Assembly (NCBI GenBank): GCA_033239525.1
Contig: BSYO01000019.1
Coordinates: forward strand, 10,460,592-10,524,591
Source: Nepenthes gracilis
Taxonomy: Eukaryota > Streptophyta > Magnoliopsida > Caryophyllales > Nepenthaceae
Direction: 5' to 3'
DNA: 64,000 nt
The position numbers were made by a program, and so were the translations under genes. The stretch's first letter is position 1. Each line of letters begins with the position of its first letter. Under the pieces are notes generated by a model. That model saw only the letters and a program-made list of their open reading frames with translations, was not told where the DNA came from and did no database searches. Below are positions 1-11,559 of the stretch, piece after piece.

Positions 1-424
1 AAATATTTAGTTTTGAAAAACTGTATTAGGGGCATCTTTTAGTTATTTTTAGAATCCTTTCAACTAATGTAATGTTCAACCATTATTCTATTATCATATA
101 AACCCATTAAGATATATGTATATATATAATGGCTAAAAGGTAAGTAATGAATACCTTTTCTATTAGCAATCATAAGTCAGGTGAGTCAAACTACAAGGAA
201 AAAGCATGACACAAAATGTCATCTGGGCTTATCCTATCAACAGTTTTCAACGGAAAACGATTGATTGACCAGTGTTTAGGGAAACTACTTCTCCTAAAAG
301 AGTTGCATTTATTTCTTTAATTACAATTATTGGATCAAATTTAATTATTATGATGAAAAAAAGAAATTTAATATATGAATTTTTATAAATTATTATTTAT
401 ATAAGTAAAATATCAATAACAAAC

Positions 425-1726
425 TTAGAAATCAGAAATTATTATTTGAGAAATTCTCAAATACTTTAGGGCCTAAGACAAAGAATCGGCTTCCAATAGG
501 ATTATACGTAATAAACCCAATTTCAAGTTCTCCGAAAATTAATGCAATGCTTAAATTATAAGCCTGAATCACCAAAAAAAAAAACAAAAAAACAAAAGAA
601 AACACAACTGTTAATCAATTCATAATAAATCTCTTCAAAGATCTCTTCCTACACATCTCTTATCCACAATGGCCACTCTATCTAACCCATGCGCTTTTTT
701 TTATTATGGAAGTGCATGCCTCCAACAAACCCGCATAGCTAATTTTTCCCTTCTCAATCAGCTTCTTGAGCTCTCCCATCTACCACCCTACATATAATCG
801 TCACGCCACTCACTTCCATAATATTTGATTGAAAGGGGAAAAAAAACTTATTTGTCTCATTTTGAGACTGTTTGGGCTAACTGTGACCTCAATGGGTACT
901 TCATTAATGATTCGACGGTGATAATAGAAGTCGATGCGGTCAGTATTAAGTCTCTTCAAGCTAGCCTCATAGGCAACCGCACATAAGTTCGGTTTTTGTG
1001 AACGGTGGAGCGTGCATCAATTTTTTAAAGAAATAGGCGAGATTATTTTTTAAATTTAGATTCTTTATTTTTAAATTGATAAATATAATTTAATAATTAA
1101 TTTTAATTATTTTTTTAAAAATTTTTTAAAAATAACTATATTATAATTATTTATTTAAAAATAAATAATTTAAATATAAAAAATAATTTCATTTATTTTC
1201 TTAAGAGATGCAGCCCCCTTTATCGTTCTAGCCTTAGGAGATGCATGCGCGTACATCTCCGAATTTGGTAGCCAATTGGACATTCTCCCTCCACCCTCAT
1301 TTCTGAGCCTAATTGAATCTGCGACCAATTAAAAAGCACTACAGGAAATAATCAGATCTTAAGCATTTTAACTAAGAGGTTTTTTATGCACAAGAAGCGG
1401 TTGTTTAGTTTGAATATATAACCTATATATTATAGTAGAGTAATTTTAAGAAGATTCAGGGGCAACAAGTATAAAAATGACACGGGGTGGGTTACACCTT
1501 GCCGATGAGAGCTTCGTTAGTGTGGGGGGCCATAGCAATCATCAGTGTCGAGGAAGGTAATGCCAGAGTTGGCGGCATGGCGAATCAGCTTTCTCATCTC
1601 CTCTTCGGGCTTGCCAAACCTATGACACACCATGACAGGCTCATGCAGCCGAGGCCCTGTGTAGATTGTCACTTCAAGACCTTGACACCCAAGCCTTATT
1701 CTCCTCCTCACTGCTCCTCCTGCCAT
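425..1726 (-). pseudogene. Aldo-keto reductase pseudogene, five recognisable exons
   Basis: Decayed copy of a plant aldo-keto reductase of the auxin-induced/perakine-reductase type (NADPH-dependent carbonyl reduction in the cytosol). Exon 1 (1726-1498) starts MAGGAVRRRIRLGCQGLEV and contains FLDTDDCYGP followed by HTNEALIGK in another frame; the exon then stops at AAG|GTGTAA, a good donor. Exon 2 (about 1320-1261) reads ENVQLATKFG. Exon 3 (about 985-882) reads AYEASLKRLNTDRIDFYYH and IINEVPIEVT, ending at a GT donor. Exon 4 (779 to about 631) begins after an AG acceptor with MGELKKLIEKGKISYAGLLE and later EWPLWIRDV followed by a stop. Exon 5 (about 545-425) reads GELEIGFITYNPIG and GPKVFENFSNNNF. 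Exon order and splice positions match the family, so this is not a processed copy. Broken by a one-base insertion in the G6 run (plus strand) at 1524-1529, an in-frame TAG in exon 4 and further indels. An AT-rich stretch (about 1020-1200) has probably been inserted between exons 2 and 3. Confidence 0.85.
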
Positions 1727-1957
1727 CTCTCTCCTTCCAAAACCAATGCGCCAATGAGAACCATGCCATCAACCTTGTAACAAGGCTTTCTGAAAAACAA
1801 CCCACCGAGTCCAATAACTAAAACCATGGTTTTAAAAGACGAGTATTAGCATGGCCATTCCTACCAATAGCACCAAGCTTATATCTTCTGCCCGCTGGAA
1901 ATTAAAGATGAAGAAAGCTAAATGATTGAAGAAACTCTTGGATATTTTGGTCACTCC

Positions 1958-1966
1958 TTTATAAAT
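1958..1966 (-). promoter_or_regulatory. Possible TATA box of the aldo-keto reductase pseudogene
   Basis: ATTTATAAA on the minus strand, about 230 bp upstream of the pseudogene's ATG at 1726. Spacing fits a short leader. Inferred from position and sequence only. Confidence 0.35.
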
Positions 1967-1999
1967 AACTCAACAAATGAAAAGTCATCGAAGGTTCAC

Positions 2000-2810
2000 A
2001 TTAGACTCCTGCGAGGATCGGAGTATTTGTACGTGTTTCGCACTCGCAACAAAGGATCAGGAGGCAAGATTAAATCAAACGCTTGAAGAACACTCAAGCG
2101 TAGCTCGAGCACCGATTTTAAATTGATGGAGGATTGTGGACGCTTGCCTCACGCTCAAGCTGTGCAGGGGCAAGGATTCCAGAATCGGTATACTTGTTAT
2201 GCGCTCGTCTAGCACTCAAGTGCGGAATTTAGGACCAGTGAGCTCGATTCGTGCTCGTCGGGCGTTCGAGCACTGGTATGCAATATAAAACACGGCTCAG
2301 GCATTTTAGAATTATATTTTCAAAAATCTATCTCCATGAGGGGTGCCACACATAGAGCGAGGAGAAAAGAAGAAAGAAAAAGAAAAGATTTGGCATCCGG
2401 TCAATGTCTGATTTAAGTTTTGTTTATCGTCAAGATCGAGTATGTCGTTTTAGAGGTAATTCTAGAAACGTATTTTCATTTGATTACTTTTTTCTCATTA
2501 TTTTGTTCCTGTGGATTGTTGGGTGTGTTGAGAGGGGGTTGTATTCAACCATTTTTTATTTGAGTTCGGAGTTAAGGGATTTCGAATGAGGTTCTTGTAA
2601 GCAATACTATTTATAATAGATTTATTTGAAATTTGTCATATGATTTTTTCTTAATTGAAAAAGATTTTTCATATTAAAAATCGTTGTATATTGCTTGTTT
2701 CATATGCTCACAAATTTGGTAGCTGACAGTTGATGGGAGATTTCAGTTTATTCCGCTGTATCGGGTTGGATGTATCCGAGTGTTGAATTCTCAACAAAAA
2801 CTATGTATAT
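2000..2810 (+). mobile_element. Probable solo-LTR relic
   Basis: The stretch opens with a GACTCCTGCGAGGATCGGAG-like sequence and carries several GCTCGAGCAC-type GC-rich palindromic motifs. These are followed by a TATA-like AATATAAAA near 2282. It ends around CCGAGTGTTGAATTCTCAACA, a plausible LTR end. The same GC-rich motifs followed by a TATA box occur in the copia and gypsy LTRs further along the window. No clean target duplication was found, so both ends are approximate and the family is uncertain. The frame at 2404-2589 has no recognisable protein and is probably chance. Confidence 0.35.
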
Positions 2811-3049
2811 TCAAGGAAGTTGTCTAAGTGATTCCACCACCAAGATCCTTCAATACAATTGTTTCTTCATGCCTTCTCTTGTAGATGAAATTTTGCCATG
2901 TTTGCCTCTGCGCCGTATCTCAATCAGATGTTGGATGATTGAGTAGAAGTTGTGTTTGGTTGATGTGAGTGGAATTAATTCTTTTAAAGCATTATTTGGC
3001 AATCAGTTCATATTGTTGATTTGTTAGCACAAGACAATGGAATATAGCA

Positions 3050-3841
3050 AGTGCTAGGAAAAAGGGTGCCAGTCCGACAGTAAAATTGAAAGGATAATAA
3101 TAATAATCACACACAACAAAGTAAGAGAGAAATTGGACACATAATTTTACGTGAAAATTCTCTTTTGAATGAGAGGAATAAAACCATGAAATATTTAATC
3201 CACACAAATTTCACTATATAAGATTCTGGTTACAAAAAACCCTCGAAGAATAGAACACAAGAGTAAAATGTAACTCCTTACTTTTTTCTGCTTCTTCTCC
3301 CTCACACACGCTCTTCAAATCGCAACTATCACATATATAGTTGTAGATGGGTCTACTTCATCGGGCGCCACCTACTCTGCAAGTTGGTGGCGTACCCTAC
3401 AAAGGTTGCCACCTACTCTACAAAGTCGCCTGCTAACTGAGAATTTTACAATTGACGTGCTTTACAAAATCAGCTATCAATTCTGAAAAGTCAACTACCT
3501 ACTCTGCAATATCAGCTGCCTGCACAGACTTTGTAGATGACTAACTTTCCAGACAAGCTGCCCTCGATCGATGTATCAGTGTCCTCGGCTGGCCTCTTCA
3601 ACCGGCTTCATCCTAGCCTGCCATACTGGACTGACTGCTCCTGGTCGATATCCTCTTAGAAAGTCGACTTCCTACTGTCCGGTAGGCTACTGCTGGTTGA
3701 CCTCCATGCTACCTGGCCAACCAGCCTTGTATCAGTATGGATTTAATTGACATTATCACTTTGGCCTGGTGGTACCACTTCGGCAAGTTCACCACTTTGA
3801 CCAATTCTTTGTCATCAGGCCATATCACTGCATGCAAACAA
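3050..3841 (-). mobile_element. LTR-like relic, minus orientation
   Basis: On the minus strand a purine tract (TACTAAGGGGGAGTATTG, about 3859-3842) directly precedes TGTTTGCATGCAG. This is how a polypurine tract abuts a 3' LTR. On the plus strand the segment runs from TGCTAGG to GCAAACA and so has TG...CA-like ends. It includes repeated CACCTACTCTGCAA-like phrases. No coding remains of the parent element are identified at 3860-4400, and no target duplication was seen. Confidence 0.3.
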
Positions 3842-4561
3842 TACTCCCCCTTAGTATTACACCCATACATATTTGGTTAAACCTATCGTCCTGCTAATCG
3901 GATATAAACCTACAAAAGAGTAACTCATATCCCAATAGCAATAAGATAACTTCAAGCGCAAGATAGGTTGACATTTGCATGCTTTTGGTTTACGTCTAGT
4001 AAATGGTCCTTGCATCTTTTGTGGTTATACACCGTAACTTTTAAGACTCTGATCAACCCCTTTCCTCCACCACCTCATAGCTGTCAGTCTTAAGGCACTT
4101 CTGTTAGCGCAATCCAGAATCGATCGGTGTCAATCTAAGACTTATCCAAATTACTTGTTCTGTAGCACTCTGAAGAAAAATGATTTAAGTTTTATATATT
4201 AAGGGCCTCCTTCAGTCACAAGCCAGGCTCCCCGAGGCCAAATTTATTTCATATTCTTATCGTTGATGTTGAGTGGCTTTGACTTGGGAATTTACAGCTA
4301 CTGTTGAAAAAATGTGTCATCAAATGTCATTAAATTTTTTAAGTGTTTGCACCCACATGCTCGGTGCCATGCACATTCTATGCCCACTCGTTTTTATTTC
4401 AATGTATAAAGTAAGTTAATGATTTGCAAATCCGACTACATATCTCTTGGGAAATTTCATCAGTTCACACAATAAGGCTGGCTTGGACATAGAAGCATAC
4501 AATACTAAATAAGAACACGTTTTCTTGCATGGCAGCTGCGTACAGTTTCCAGCGTACAGCT

Positions 4562-4771
4562 TCAGCCATGTTGTCTTCCGCTGAATCTCGAGGCTCCCTC
4601 GACATGTATGAAAATGAAGTGTGTTAAGCAGTCGACCAGCCAAAAAGGGATGAATCTCAGTACCTCAAAATTCATGTACTTGTTACCAAATTTCATCTTC
4701 ATCACTGTGCTGGATCTTTTGTTGCTCAATCGATTGTTGTCAGTCATGAGCTGATTGACATATCTCCGGTG
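4562..4771 (-). other. In-frame continuation after the stop of the HAPLESS 8-like gene
   Basis: Immediately after the TAA at 4774-4772 the same frame stays open: KHRRYVNQLMTDNNRLSNKR and further, to GAG|GTACTGAG at 4664/4663. A 66-bp intron-like stretch (4663-4598) ends GTCGAG. The frame resumes at 4597 and stops at TGA 4564-4562. The peptide looks protein-like (balanced composition, basic). Either the ancestral protein was about 48 residues longer and this copy has gained a stop, or this is 3' UTR that is open by chance. Confidence 0.35.
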
Positions 4772-6875
4772 CTTTTAAATCGAGGAATCATCTGTCAGCA
4801 CCGATTTAGAATCGCCCTCAGCATTTCCCATTTGCATACTCTCTCTAGTAATCTTTTGTCGGCCATTAAGTTCCTCCAATGTGCACTGCTTTGCCACGGC
4901 AAAAATCTCTGCCAGCAGCCGCTTTTTAGCCTTCCCCCTCCTCCCTCTCTTGCGGTGCCCTGACTTGTTAGTACCCTGAATTTCGGAGGGCTCCAAACAA
5001 AGGGCATACTGTTGAGGCAGAATGGAAGATGTTTCTTCAAACGATGCCCCAAATCCTCCCTTTTCCATCTCATTGGCATCTTTTTTCATAGTAAAATCTT
5101 CAGTAGAAGCGTTGATTTCATTATCTCCTCTATTTGGTTGATCCATGCAGAAATCAGGAGATTCGAAGGGAGGAAGTACATCCACGATTCCATGCCTCAG
5201 GCACATTTTCAGGTACTTCTCAGGAAAGGGCCAGCTCTGAGAGAGATCCTTCTGGCGTGATATAAGAACATAACGTCTGCAGATGAGCAAATAATTTCTA
5301 CTTTCACATAAAGTATTAGCAAAAGGAAATCAATTCTGTTACGTGACAAATAGTACATCCAATAGCTCACAAAAAGTCAGTTATTAGAGTTAGAATAACC
5401 CCCCTGGAACTACTAGTTTAATGCAATGTCGAGGGGTCTGGACATAACTTAAGCAAGGATGAAATGAACACAGATACATACATACATACATATATATATA
5501 TATATGTCCTCTAAATATGTCTTTTGAGAATAATATATATATATATATTCTCTAAATATGTCTTTTGAGTATACCAATCTTACGGAGAATATAGAAGGAA
5601 CCACTAACAACTGATGTACCAATAAAGCAATATTTAATGCCTTTTGAAAAAATTCTCAGCAGGAAGATAGAACTTTGACACAATTGATTCAGCAAAGTAG
5701 CAGATGCCTTGATCGGTAAACTTTCTCTTTCTTTTTCTTTTTTGGGCAAGTAATAATGGGTGATGTTTAGAGTCAAGAATGTACAAGAGTATGGCTCTAA
5801 ACTTGGTCTAGGAAACACCTCAAGAACCAAAGTAGGAGTCAAACCAGTTAGCGCATACCCCAAATCAAAAGCGAACGGGAGCAACAAGAGTGAATTCTAA
5901 ATATTGTTCAGCCTAGGAAAAATCATTGAAATATTACTTCACTACAGTGCAGCCGAAAATATCAGACCCAACAAAGACAGAAATCAAAATATTGGAAAGG
6001 AAGTCGATCATTTGCCCTTCAACTAGCCCCCACACATCTGATGCAGAATCTACAACTCATGTTCAATTACTTCAGAATATCCCCAAATCTGACCTTCTTT
6101 TGACGATGAAAACCATAGAGATTAATCAGAAAGAAGAGAAATAAATCCAACATGAAGGAATGATTAAGAGATTGTTTGGCTGGTGGAATAATAAAATAAG
6201 CATGCTAATCTCCGGTAAAGATTTCCTATATTTTGCCATTTTAGTTTCTTAGATACAAGGACACTAGAAAATTCAAAATTGCTGCTTCGACGACCACAAC
6301 ATCATAAAATGCTCATTTTATCTTCTTCAGCAACAACTAATTAATGACAAAAATTCTAGTTTATGCCAGCTTCGTCTTCCAAAGCAAATAAGATGTTTAA
6401 GGGTGTTGGAATATGGACGGGTTGACCCAACCCGACCAGAGAAGATGGGTGGTTTCCTTAGCCACCCATGAGGTAAGTGGTTACCTTTTGGTAACCACTC
6501 CCTCTATTATGGCTCTATAACTTCCTGATAAGATGGGACTCAGCCTATTCAAGAGCAAGTAGACAATTCAAGGAGATGCCATATACTAGGATTTCAGATT
6601 TTTCTTTTGTTTTGTTTTTTTTTTTTTTTTTTTTGGGGGAAGGGGGTGGAGGAGAGATGCCACATTTACTAAAACCCATTGACGACATCTTACTTGTATC
6701 GATGGAGCATAAAATAACATATGATATTGCTACAAATAAAAGAAACAATAACTATGGAGACAATAAAAAAATTAAACTATAGGAACAATTATTAATTGTA
6801 CCGTAAGCAGAAAGGTTTGGTATCAGCTGGTGCAATCGCGTTGTTGCTGTTCACCAACAGTTGCTCCATGGACAT
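4772..6875 (-). CDS. Two-exon plant gene with a HAPLESS 8-like N-terminal motif; function unknown
   Basis: Exon 1 is 6875-6802 (MSMEQLLVNSNNAIAPADTK..., ends ACG|GTACAA). Exon 2 is 5276-4772 (preceded by TCATCTGCAG). Phases join exactly to give C-L-R-R-Y-V and an uninterrupted 192-residue frame ending TAA at 4774-4772. Residues about 23-65 carry LSQSWPFPEKYLKMCLRHG then DVLPPFE. From memory this resembles the WPF...LCLxHGVxDVLPPF block of Arabidopsis HAPLESS 8-type plant proteins of unknown biochemistry. A basic segment (GHRKRGRRGKAKKR, about residue 132) could be a nuclear localisation signal. There is no signal peptide or membrane segment. The 1.5-kb intron holds microsatellites and a hairpin cluster. 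Exon 1 is preceded by TTTGTTACAG, an acceptor-like site suggesting a 5' UTR intron. The stop may be premature (see 4562-4771), so this could be a truncated or decaying copy. Confidence 0.6.
5478..5575. repeat. ATAC/AT microsatellites with a 21-bp repeat either side
   Basis: (ATAC)n then (AT)n at about 5478-5506 and a second (AT)n at about 5530-5548. CTCTAAATATGTCTTTTGAG occurs after each AT run (about 5509 and 5550), giving a local duplication inside the intron of the HAPLESS 8-like gene. Confidence 0.7.
6418..6499. repeat. Three consecutive perfect hairpins in an intron
   Basis: CGGGTTG/CAACCCG (6418-6424, 6428-6434), ATGGGTGG/CCACCCAT (6445-6452, 6462-6469) and AGTGGTTACC/GGTAACCACT (6476-6485, 6490-6499). 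They follow TGTTGGAATATGG, a typical Ty1/copia LTR start, so this may be the front of a small LTR element. A 23-base T run follows at about 6611. The full element was not delimited. Confidence 0.5.
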
Positions 6876-8053
6876 TGCAGCTCCCCGTAAGTTCTGCTAC
6901 TACTGCTGTAACAAAATGCTGATTTAAGGACGAAATAATCCAATAAATCTGTCAAGTCCCAACAATAAATCAAACACAATAACAACATAAATTTTGCTAT
7001 TGCAGCTTAAAACAGAAAATAATTCAAAAAAGCACTACATGAAATTTGAAAACCCACGACTCAAAGAAACAAAATCAGAAGAACAAAGAGCATACATCAG
7101 AAAACCCATGATTCAGAACCAGCGAAGAAACGTAATCACGGATTACGAAGCTGAAATTCAGGAAATGGAAGCAAGTAAAATCCAAAGTCAAGTAGCAGAG
7201 AATTATAAAACAGAAGAAGTACGTAAACCAAACTATGTTGAATCGTATTTCGTCAAAAAATATCAAAAATAAAAACAAGAAGAATTAAAGAGAGGGAGTG
7301 AGAGACAGGGAGAGCTCCGAATTTAGGGTGACAGTAGAATAAGACTGCTTGCATTTCCAAAAAATTTTGGGGAAAGTTATAGAAGAAATAGGGAAACTCG
7401 TAAAAATTTTAATGGCATTTCCCATCCCTCAAAATTTACAGTAGTCCCAATAAATAATTCTCTCGTCAGTGATTAGGATTAGGGGAAGTGGCAGATAGAG
7501 TTGCAGAGTGAGACCTTTGGGTTACTGACGAAGCAACTGTAATGTGAAATGGAGGAGGAAAAGTAAGATAAAGAGGAGAGCGGCTGAATTCATCCAAAGG
7601 AAGCGATGAAAAAAGTTTAAGCAATGCTAGGGCGACAACGATGAGAAGGGGTTTTCACAGTTCTTGTTAGGATGGATAGAAACAGTGAATGTGAAATGCT
7701 TGATGTTTGGGAAGCAGAAGGCGAGAGAGAAAGATGGGGACGGGAACGTAGGAATCGCTGAAGAAACTCGGAAGAGTGCCTGAAGCTCAGCGCTCGGATT
7801 GTTCGGAAACAAAAACAGAGAACGACATCATTTAGAAACTCTTTTTCTTTTTCCATTTTTTTTCGGTAGGTCATGCTGCATCTGTTTTGGAAAAAATATA
7901 TATGTCAAAATCTAATGATTTTTTTTTTAATTTATATTTGCAATTTTTATTTTATTATTAGTTTTTTATTTATTTCAAAAAAATCCAATATTTTTTAGAT
8001 GCACATGCAATGCAAAAGCAAATAAATTAATTGGACTATATATAATTATTGGG
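6876..8053 (-). other. Probable upstream leader and promoter region of the HAPLESS 8-like gene
   Basis: No coding gene recognised. A pyrimidine-rich minus-strand tract (CTCTCACTCCCTCTCTTTAA near 7290-7310) resembles a plant 5' UTR, and the acceptor-like TTTGTTACAG lies just upstream of exon 1. A less AT-rich patch at 7560-7870 contains overlapping short frames on the minus strand with low-complexity Ser/Phe-rich translations. These look like leader rather than protein. Transcript evidence would be needed to place the start. Confidence 0.3.
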
Positions 8054-8803
8054 TTTGATTAAGGAACAACCACCTAAGTCAACCAAAAAAGGGATCCAAA
8101 CGTCGGAGATTAAGTCTATTGTCAACTATTAATAATAGCCACTTGATTATTAACATGTAAAACCGAGGCAAGTAAGTGCCTAACAGAGTAATACATAATG
8201 TATTAAATTTTGATAAATGGTTATAGTCAATCAAAAGATAATAATCCATATGTGAATAATCAATTCAGTAATGGTCAAATAAATGTCAACTATTAATAAT
8301 CAGATAATAACTAAACCAACTCAAATAGCAGTTACACTATGTTGTAATAGTTAACATTTAATACTGCATAACGCTTTTTATTATAGACAATAATTCTAAG
8401 CTAACAAAATGATTGCAGCCCTGGCTATAAATACAAATTTTCAGCCAAAACTAAGGACAAGTCATTCTAAGATATATAAGAACCTACAAGGTGGATATTC
8501 CAAACGGAGCTCGATTCTCCATACTCACAAAGACTCAACTCTCATTTCCCTTTTCTCTTTCTTTTTTTTCACATCTTTCTATTTTTATGAGAAAAATTAC
8601 TAATTTGACTATTAGAAGATATATTATAGAGTAAGTGCCATATACCTCTAGTATCTCGTTAAGTTATTGTGATGTACATCCCTAATATTTTTAGTTATAA
8701 AGACCATACTCGTGACCTCTTAGATTAATTAAAAGGTTTATCCGACTCTCTAATTCATACAACCTAGGTTTGAGGTACATATTAATGGCACTATCTATGG
8801 GAA
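8054..8803 (+). mobile_element. LTR relic with a degenerate Tat-type primer-binding site
   Basis: Contains CTATAAATA at 8425-8433 as a candidate promoter. It is followed at 8783-8803 by AATGGCACTATCTATGGGAA, a decayed match to the TTGGCGCCGTCTGTGGGAA site seen next to the LTR of many plant Tat-lineage Ty3/gypsy elements. The LTR would end near 8782. The 5' end is approximate and no target duplication was identified. Confidence 0.45.
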
Positions 8804-8998
8804 TGTGCTTAAGTCGTCCATTCTCATCACAAACCTAAATCTTTGAAGAAAAGCATTACTCACCCCTTTGAAAGAAGCAAATATTGAGGTACGTATTAGT
8901 AACATTGTTTGTAAAAATGTAGTTAAATTGTCTGTTCTTATTACAAACCTAAATATTTGAAGAAGAGCCTTACTCACCTCTTCAAAGGAAGCAAATAT
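8771..8998 (+). repeat. 114-bp tandem duplication over the decayed primer-binding site
   Basis: TGAGGTACATATTA at 8771 and TGAGGTACGTATTA at 8885 start two copies with a 114-bp period. Both contain ACAAACCTAAAT(C/A)TTTGAAGAA and end GGAAGCAAATAT or AGAAGCAAATAT. The minus-strand frame at 8795-9007 merely mirrors the two units. No function is evident. Confidence 0.75.
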
Positions 8999-9126
8999 GA
9001 TAAACATCAGGGCTTGCGATCAAACAAGCCTCTCGCCCAAAAACATCACATCTTGCAGCCACGACCTTACTGAAGATAGCCATGAGGATGTTCGGCAACT
9101 AATGAACATAAATATAGAGTCCTTAG

Positions 9127-10434
9127 TTATAATGATCGAGATTTCATGACTCATAATTTAATAAGTGAAATTAATTTATATAAAATTAAGATCAATAAAC
9201 GATAAAAATTCAGAAACTAGAAATTCACCCTAAAATGCGATAAAAATTTATTTGATGAAACCGATTTCAATTTCAGTTAATAAAAGATAGAACCAATGAT
9301 AGGAAACTAATTCGATTAATAAATTCTCAATCAATTAACAATCAAATTAATTTCAGTTGACAACAAGATAACTCGGTCATTAAATTTGTACCCGATTAAT
9401 AATCAAATTTAAACTAATTGATCAAATATAGTATAAATTAAATTAATTAAGTAAAATTTAATATATTATAACCCAACACACACACATACTCAGCTGAACC
9501 TTCATAAATTCAGTAAGGATGGTCCACGGCTTCTGCATGACAGTAACGGCCAAGCAGCCCAAAATTTCTAAGAATTTCATAAATCATCCAATACATACAT
9601 GACATAAGAGTTCTCACACATGGCACACTTAAAGAATTAAGCAACACTTAACATAAAATTAAGAAAAAGGAGAGAAAGGGCACAACACCAACAGCAAGAA
9701 AAAATCAGCTAGTACTAATTCCATGCTCAGACCATTAATTTTAATAGAATAAAAAAATAATTTGTATTGCCAAAATTTGGGATGGACACACGGCACTTTG
9801 AGGATTAAAACACTTATTATAATAGCCAAAATTAACAACCAATGAAATACCAACAAGTGGCTTAAGGAGGGAGCAATACATTAGTACTATTACATAGCTT
9901 AGGAAACTAAGAATTTGCCACCTTATGGGGCATGTGACAGTTTTAAATTTTTTGGGGGATGACTAGGCATGTTGGCAAGAAAATAAATAAAAGAAAGGAG
10001 AAAGAAAACGGAGGTGACAGAGGGGAAAATCAAATAGAACATAGGGAGAAAAGCTAAACCAGAGAAGTGGAAGCTCGGTTGGCTACTTAAGGTTCAAATT
10101 GAATCTAAAATTATTTCAGGCAAGAACACATTTTTTCTTTGATTTGTTGTTTAATTCTTGATGTAATTTTCAAGTGTTGTTACTCAAATACTTAAAATTC
10201 TCACTGAATCCATACTAGAATAGGACAAGTTCAGAAATATATCTCCTACTATCTCTCTTGCTGAACTTTGCTGATATTTAAATTTTTACATACTTTATTT
10301 GATCAATTTATACCATAAAATTTATATTGTAAATACTTTAAGATATTGGGTAAATCACCATATTTTTGTGGAAAACTTATTCTTCATAAAATTGACCGGT
10401 TCGAAGGAAAGAAAGTAGACTGGCATAATGAACC
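9127..10434 (+). repeat. LTR A, first part
   Basis: Upstream portion of LTR A, cut at the GAACC target site 10430-10434. It includes a splice-donor-like TTTCAG|GCAAGAAC at 10114-10125, matched in LTR B by CCAG|GTAAGAAC. AAATAAATAAAAG near 9984 may be a weak TATA region. The frame at 9659-9856 (minus) is not a recognisable protein. Confidence 0.75.
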
Positions 10435-11559
10435 TGTGAGATTCCAAAATCAAAAAGCCTAAAAATCGGAAGAAAATATCCCAACTTAATACTAGAGTAT
10501 TTTGATAAGGATGAAATATGGAGTGATTTCATGAGGCCGGAGTGATTTAACTTAAAAGGAGGAATGATTTTGTATCCCATGATGCCGGAGTGATTTAAGG
10601 ACCGGAAGTGGGTTGCGCCACTTGGAGATTGGAGTTGCCTTTTTGGTCTCTTGAAGCCACTGAAGGCCGGAGCACTTCATGAAATGACCGGAGTAAATTG
10701 TGTGTAGAGAGGCCGAAGTGGCCTTGAAGTCCGGAGTGGTTTTGTGTGTTGGTGAGGCCGAAGGAGAATTGTGGAGAAGAAATCCGAAGTTTATAAAAAG
10801 GCGATGGACGGAGTGAATAATAAGAAGTTGACCAGATTCAAAGATATTGACCGGATTTGGAGACGTTGACCGGAATTGAAGAGTTGATCGGATTTCTTGA
10901 AGGGTTTACAAAAATTAAAACCGGCAGCATTGGCAATAAATAAGGAGCAGTTGGCCGGAATAAATTAATACAACTAAAGACAAAAATAAAATTTTAGGGT
11001 TTAGTCAGAATTCAACTAGGTGGCGACCAAATGGAGTAGGTAAACTAATCTAGTTACCCACCTACCCTCTGAGAAACAAGTACCAAAGTAAGTTACCTGT
11101 CCCAATTACTCCACCGAACCCCTCCTCTATAAATACCGGCAACGAGGTTGAAGCTGGGGCAAAATACAAGCCGAGAGAAGGGAGTGAAGGAAAGAGCTCC
11201 AAGACGATAAAAACCGATGTCCAGGCAAGGAGGGAAGAAATTTGAGTCAGCCCGTCAGGCAAGTGTACCTCGGACGCTGATTTTTAAGTCATGTTTTAAG
11301 AATATTGTAAGTATACGAAAGAATCAGTTCTGGATATCTGATTTTAAGATCATGATTTAATGCAAGTATATGCATGTTTCATTGCAAGTATATCTGATTC
11401 TAGATAAGTATATGTTATATGTACGATATTTGCCCTGATCATTGAGTAAAGAAGAATTTCTGTTAACCGCATGCTTAAAAGAAGTTCAGTTTTCCATTAA
11501 TAAAAATTAAGTTCTATTTTCCTGGATAAAGAATTAGTTCGGTTTTTCCATTATGAAAA

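Noticed and set aside
1487..1780. 97-codon plus-strand frame near the start
   Set aside because: It is antisense to aldo-keto reductase exon 1; the minus-strand reading explains the sequence.
5552..5887. 111-codon minus frame in the intron of the HAPLESS 8-like gene
   Set aside because: The two flanking exons join in phase without it, and it includes AT microsatellite sequence and a low-complexity KKEKERE stretch; probably intronic repeat.
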